Assembly (NCBI GenBank): GCA_009760855.2
Contig: WPIO01000009.1
Coordinates: 9,327,501-9,347,500 of the forward strand
From: Cristatella mucedo
Taxonomy: Eukaryota; Bryozoa; Phylactolaemata; Cristatellidae
Direction: 5' to 3'
DNA: 20,000 bases
In this document: positions 16,085 to 20,000 of the stretch, piece by piece
Layout: every line of letters starts with the position of its first letter
How positions within the stretch are numbered: position 1 is the stretch's first letter
The notes under the pieces: generated by a model
What the model was told of the DNA's origin: nothing
Seen by the model: the letters and a program-made list of their open reading frames with translations, nothing else
The model's database searches: none
Program-made: the position numbers and the translations under genes

Positions 16085-16393
16085 GTGATCATAGGATCCA
16101 CGAACAGCAGTAGCAGCAGCTGCTGCTCGTTGCTCGTATAAGCTACTAGATCGATTGACAGAACTGTTCATACAGCAGCTCCCTGTGAAGGTCACTTGCA
16201 TGATACCGTTGGCATGCTTTGATCACAGCACATACGACAGTAATACAGGGGGTTGGTTGTGTGGCAAGGGGGGGGGGCGATGGGATCCGCTCTACTTTAG
16301 CATAAGTGCACGTGCAAATGGATTAGGCACCACCGCACGTTTTTTTCGTGAGAAAATCGAATGTTTCGAAGTAAAAGTAACGTTAAAAAGATA

Positions 16394-16509
16394 ATCCATT
16401 TATATAACATCCTAAGAGAATTTAATCTCTATCGACTGCTTTACGTAGGCACATGGTACGAGTTCGTGACCTTGGTCGTTAAAAAAGCAGCCATCTTATA
16501 AATGGGGCT
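16394..16509 (-). mobile_element. SINE remnant carried in array unit 2
   Basis: Same remnant as in unit 1, nearly identical; the tail end reads GATGTTATATAAATGG, slightly different from unit 1. Confidence 0.6.
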
Positions 16510-16953
16510 AGAAAGGCTGCTAGTGCGAGGGGGACACCTGCACGGCGTGCACATTCAGTGCAGCGACAATTTTCCTAGGGGCAACGATTTTCCTTCTAAA
16601 TGGTGCGATCCTATTTTAGAGGCGCTAAATCAGCGCGTCGCAATGGCGGGCGCAGCTCGCTAACCGCATTCGCCGTCGACGCGCGACGGCTGAGGTTGGC
16701 AGCGTTGGCGTGGCGACGCGCCCGCGGCGTGTGCACCCAGAGGCGCTCGTGGCGAGCTCGGATGCCGCGGCGCCGTCGGAGCCGACGCGGCGCTCGCGCC
16801 GCTTCCGGTCGCGGGCTACGCTGCATTGCGGTAGCGGCGCCAAGTCTGCGGAAAAGCTGTTTGGCCGACATACAATGCTCGGCTCTATCGTGCGAGAGAG
16901 CGCTCGCGTCAGACGCAGCGATGAGATTAAGACACAGATTAAGTTTTTCGCGT

Positions 16954-17016
16954 CGAGAGAGCGCTCTCTCGTGCGAGAGAGAGAGCGCTCTCTCGTTCGA
17001 GAGAGAGCGCTCTCTC
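16954..17016. repeat. Triplicated palindrome cluster, unit 2
   Basis: The core GAGAGAGCGCTCTCTC occurs at 16955, 16979 and 17001, separated by GTGC/GTTC spacers. Units 1 and 3 have only the first core, so a 46-bp expansion happened in unit 2. Confidence 0.95.
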
Positions 17017-17363
17017 GTGCGAGAGAGTGCTTGCATCAGACGCTGCGATGGGCGCAGCAGCGCCGAAGCGTGGCCGCCGCTGCCGTCGGCGCCGGATAGC
17101 TTTATACTACCGCCGCCGGCTTTATTTGACCAAGGTCGGTCACTAGGGGCGCGCGCACGACTCTGCACGTCGAGGCGGATGTAAAGGTTCACGCCTCACC
17201 GCTCGAGCTGAGGGGAGAGCAAGTACAGTTCACCGTCTGCAACGCATTTAAATAAGATTGCGATGCGATACAACTCGTCAAGCGAGAAGCAGCTGTGGCC
17301 TTTCTTTGGGCCCATCACGTGCGCGAGCTCATACGGCGGCGCTGACGCGATCGTTCGAGGCCG

Positions 17364-17968
17364 CGTCGCTCCTACCTTCGCGGCCGCCTCGATCTCACAG
17401 TCGCAGAAAACGGATAAAAACCACCGCTGTCCAGCAGTGCCGTTTAAGTCGCAGTCACCGCTGCTTCTCGAGTGTGCGACGCGGACGATTACAGGGGGTG
17501 GGGAAGCAGGGGTGGTGAAATAACTCTCTGTCTATGGGTGTAGCCGTGACAGCCAAAGAAATACGACGTGACAACCTAGATACTGTCTGTCAAATTAGTA
17601 AAAATCGGTATGACAGGCACTGCTGATTGTAAAGGTCGTCGTACGCTCCCTATGCCGCAGTCAAACGACACTTTTCTTTCTCGCACTATAGAGTCTTTAT
17701 TTTCGGGTTTTTAGCACATTAAATCTCGCGGACAGTTCAATCACGTGACTCTTGAGATAAACAAAAAGAAGAAGACATTGGCGTACTTTGAAGAAGAGGC
17801 AGACAAAAGGGCGATTAAGTCTAGCGATGTCGGATGTAAATCTTGTGCACAAAATGTAGCGCACCCCAGGCCAATGACCACGAATTATTACCAGGAAGGT
17901 GACAAACGTGAGCGAGTTTGACACGAAGTCATTGGAAGTGCGATGTGACAAAACTTATCCTTATCCTG
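17364..17968. other. 605-bp unique linker between array units 2 and 3
   Basis: This sequence has no counterpart at the unit 1/unit 2 junction. Its first ~140 bp is GC-rich, the rest is mixed. An 84-codon minus-strand frame (17697-17951) has a hydrophobic, Phe/Val-rich middle but no recognised domain. The linker is followed by the same leader block that opens unit 1. Confidence 0.75.
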
Positions 17969-18404
17969 CCAACGTTGGGAGCCTACCAGAGTCACGTCTT
18001 CTTGCAAAGGTGCCCAGATAATTTGGAACAATTAAGTAGTCGAGTGTCTAGTTTTTCCTTAATTTTGCTGTATAGTTTCCATGTTTTAAAAACGCCATTA
18101 CATTGAATAACATGTTAGACCAACTGTGGCCGCTGCGTTGTCGATAAGCCTTTGTGAGCACTAGCAGGTTTCGACGGTAAGTCGTGGCGGTGAACACGTG
18201 ACTCGAGGGGGCCTTTGTTGCTTACAGAAAGTGCTCATCATCTTGCGTGGCTGCGGTGCCAGGTTCAAGTAGGGACGAGAAGCAACGGGCCTGAATTTGG
18301 AGCTGAATTGCAGCAGCAGCCAATCAGGGCAACAGTCAATGATTAGCATCCTGTGTAAATACTTGGCCATTTTGTAGCAGGAAGACTTTAAAACGGCTTA
18401 GATC

Positions 18405-18460
18405 TCTCGGTCTGTCTGTCTCTCCGTCTCTCTGTCTCTATCTCTCACTGTCTCTCTTTG

Positions 18461-18537
<77 letters not shown>

Positions 18538-18673
18538 ATGTCTTTCTGCTTGTGTGTCTATCTGTCGGTCGGTCTGTCTGTCTGTCTGTCGGTCTGTCTG
18601 TCTCTCTGTGTCTCTCTCTCTCTGTGTTTCTCTCTCTCTCTCTCCCCCCTCTCTCTCTCTCTCTCTTTGTCTC

Positions 18674-18752
<79 letters not shown>

Positions 18753-18754
18753 GC
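18405..18754 (+). repeat. CT-rich microsatellite of unit 3, rearranged
   Basis: It has two long (CT)n tracts (18467-18535 and about 18678-18744) separated by a (CTGT)-rich segment with GGTCGGTCTG. It is about 80 bp longer than in units 1 and 2. Confidence 0.95.
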
Positions 18755-19061
18755 TGTGATCATAGGATCCACGAACAGCAGTAGCAGCAGCTGCGGCTCG
18801 TTGCTCGTAGAAGCTACTAGATCGATTGACAGAACTGTTCATACAGCAGCTCCCTGTGAAGGTCACTTGCACGATACCGTTGGCATCCTTTGATCACAGC
18901 ACATACGACAGTAATACAGGGGGTGGGGTTGTGTGGCAAGGGGGGGGGCGATGGGATCCGCTCTACTTGTGCATAAGTGCACGTGCAAGTGGATTGGGCA
19001 CCACCACACGCATTTTTCGTGAGAAAATCAAATGTTTCGAAGTAAAAGTAACATTAAAAAG

Positions 19062-19178
19062 ATAATTCATTTATATAAGTCCCTAGGAGAATTTAATCTC
19101 TATCGACTGCTTTACGTAGGCACATGGTACGAGTTCGTGACCTTGGTCGTTAAAAAAGCAGCCATCTTATAAATGGTG
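19062..19178 (-). mobile_element. SINE remnant carried in array unit 3
   Basis: Same remnant as in units 1 and 2. Its presence in all three at the same place shows that the SINE was in the ancestral unit before amplification. Confidence 0.6.
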
Positions 19179-19629
19179 CTAGAAAGGCTGCTAGTGCGAG
19201 GTGGGAGGGGCACCTGCACGGCGTGCACATTCAGTGCAGCGACAATTTTCCTAGGGGCAACGATTTTCCTTCTAAATGGTGCGATCCTATTTTTGAGGCG
19301 CTAAATCAGCGCGTCGCAATGGCGGGCGCAGCTCGCTAACCGCATTCGCCGTCGACGCGCGACGGCTGAGGTTGGCAGCGTTGGCGTGGCGACGCGCCCG
19401 CGGCGTGTGCTCCCAGAGGCGCTCGTGGCGAGCTCGGATGCCGCGGCGCCGTCGGAGCCGACGCGGCGCTCGCGCCGCTTCCGGTCGCGGGCTACGCTGC
19501 ATTGCGGTAGCCGCGCCAAGTCTGCGGAGAAGCTGTTTGGCCGACATACAATGCTCGGCTCTCTCGTGCGAGAGAGCGCTCGCGTCAGACGCAGCGATGA
19601 GATTAAGACACAGATTAAGTTTTTCGCGT

Positions 19630-19647
19630 CGAGAGAGCGCTCTCTCG
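19630..19647. repeat. 18-bp perfect palindrome, unit 3
   Basis: Same single palindrome as in unit 1, in the same context. Confidence 0.95.
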
Positions 19648-20000
19648 TGCGAGAGAGCGCTTGCATCAGACGCTGCGATGGGCGCAGCAGCGCCGAAGCG
19701 TGGCCGCCGCTGCCGTCGGCGCCGGATAGCTTTATGCTACCGCCGCCGGCTTTATTTGACCAAGGTCGGTCAATAGGGGCGCGCGCACGACTCTGCACGT
19801 CGAGGCGGACGCAAAGGTTCACGCCTCATCGCTCGAGCTGAGGGGAGAGCAAGTACAGTTCACCTTCTGCAACGCACTTAAATAAGATCGCGATGCGATA
19901 CAACTCGTCAAGCGAGAGGCAGCTGTGGCCTTTCTTTGGGCCCATCACGTGCGCGAGCTCATGCGGCGGCGCTGACGCGCTCGTCCGAGGCCGGACGAAT

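Larger units (their letters stand above)
15513..17363 (+). repeat. Array unit 2 (no leader block; expanded palindromes)
   Basis: It starts directly with GAATAACATGTTAGAC, joined to the end of unit 1 without the 135-bp leader. The CT tract (15814-16084) has the same length as in unit 1. The G run is 10 bases. The palindrome region has an extra 46 bp giving two more palindrome copies, which shifts the frame of the 151-codon open frame seen in units 1 and 3. Unit sequence ends at GAGGCCG (17357-17363), and unique DNA follows. Confidence 0.9.
17969..20000 (+). repeat. Array unit 3 (with leader block), continues past the window
   Basis: The leader block matches unit 1 at an offset of exactly 4401 bp (CCAACGTTGGGAGCCTACCA), followed by the conserved block at 18105. 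The CT-rich tract (18405-18754) is longer than in units 1 and 2 and is rearranged, with a CTGT-rich stretch in its middle. The G run is 9 bases. The palindrome at 19630-19647 is single, as in unit 1. The unit ends with GAGGCCGGACGAAT at the last base, the same join seen at 15503-15516, so a fourth unit probably starts at 19997. Confidence 0.9.

Noticed and set aside
13568-20000. CRISPR-like or rDNA spacer array
   Set aside because: Units are ~2 kb and nearly identical without short spacers, and no rRNA sequence is seen on either side.

Overview
The window looks like repeat-rich DNA from an animal (metazoan) nuclear genome. The main evidence is a nest of broken L2/CR1-clade non-LTR retrotransposons. 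They carry reverse-transcriptase motifs, a conserved C-terminal region ending near 'APKAWNSL', and 3' tails that run into (ATT)n. Around them are tRNA-derived SINEs with recognisable Pol III A and B boxes, a short remnant resembling the C-terminus of a pogo/Tigger transposase, GC-rich CpG-dense stretches and long dinucleotide microsatellites. No bacterial operon structure, rRNA gene, intact tRNA gene or CRISPR array is visible. The species cannot be named from the sequence. No intact host protein-coding gene can be supported.

Layout. 1-875: no recognised gene. 876-5545: stacked L2 insertions. An antisense L2 (876-1391 plus 2089-2640) is split by a sense L2 (1392-2088). An older sense L2 (2645-2840, 3028-3062, 5062-5545) is split by a SINE, a second SINE and a younger L2 (3215-4812). 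The younger L2 has a short L2 3' end inserted in its RT region and a second L2 3'UTR behind it. 5546-7970: SINE fragments, the pogo-like remnant and unassigned DNA. 7970-9054: a second L2, with an antisense L2 3' end inside it, a large internal deletion and an (AG)n tract grown inside its tail. 9060-9960: GC-rich, CpG-dense segment with (GCC)n. 9967-10001: perfect 12-bp hairpin. 10187-10960: two old antisense L2 fragments. 10965-12344: mostly unassigned. 12345-12480: solo L2 3' end. 12790-13550: second GC-rich segment. 13568-20000: array of three near-identical units of about 1.8-2 kb.

The array is the least ordinary part. Each unit has, in order, a conserved AT-balanced block, a 270-350 bp CT-rich microsatellite, a poly-G run, an antisense SINE remnant, a GC-rich block and a perfect palindrome (CGAGAGAGCGCTCTCTCG). 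Units 1 and 2 meet at a short junction. Units 2 and 3 are separated by 605 bp of unique linker, and unit 3 begins with the same extra 135-bp block as unit 1. The window ends exactly on a second short junction. This suggests a higher-order dimer of about 4.4 kb.

Nothing here works together as a pathway. The L2 copies carry stops, frameshifts, a lost catalytic Asp or deletions. The SINE tails resemble the L2 tail, which fits the known dependence of such SINEs on a partner LINE.
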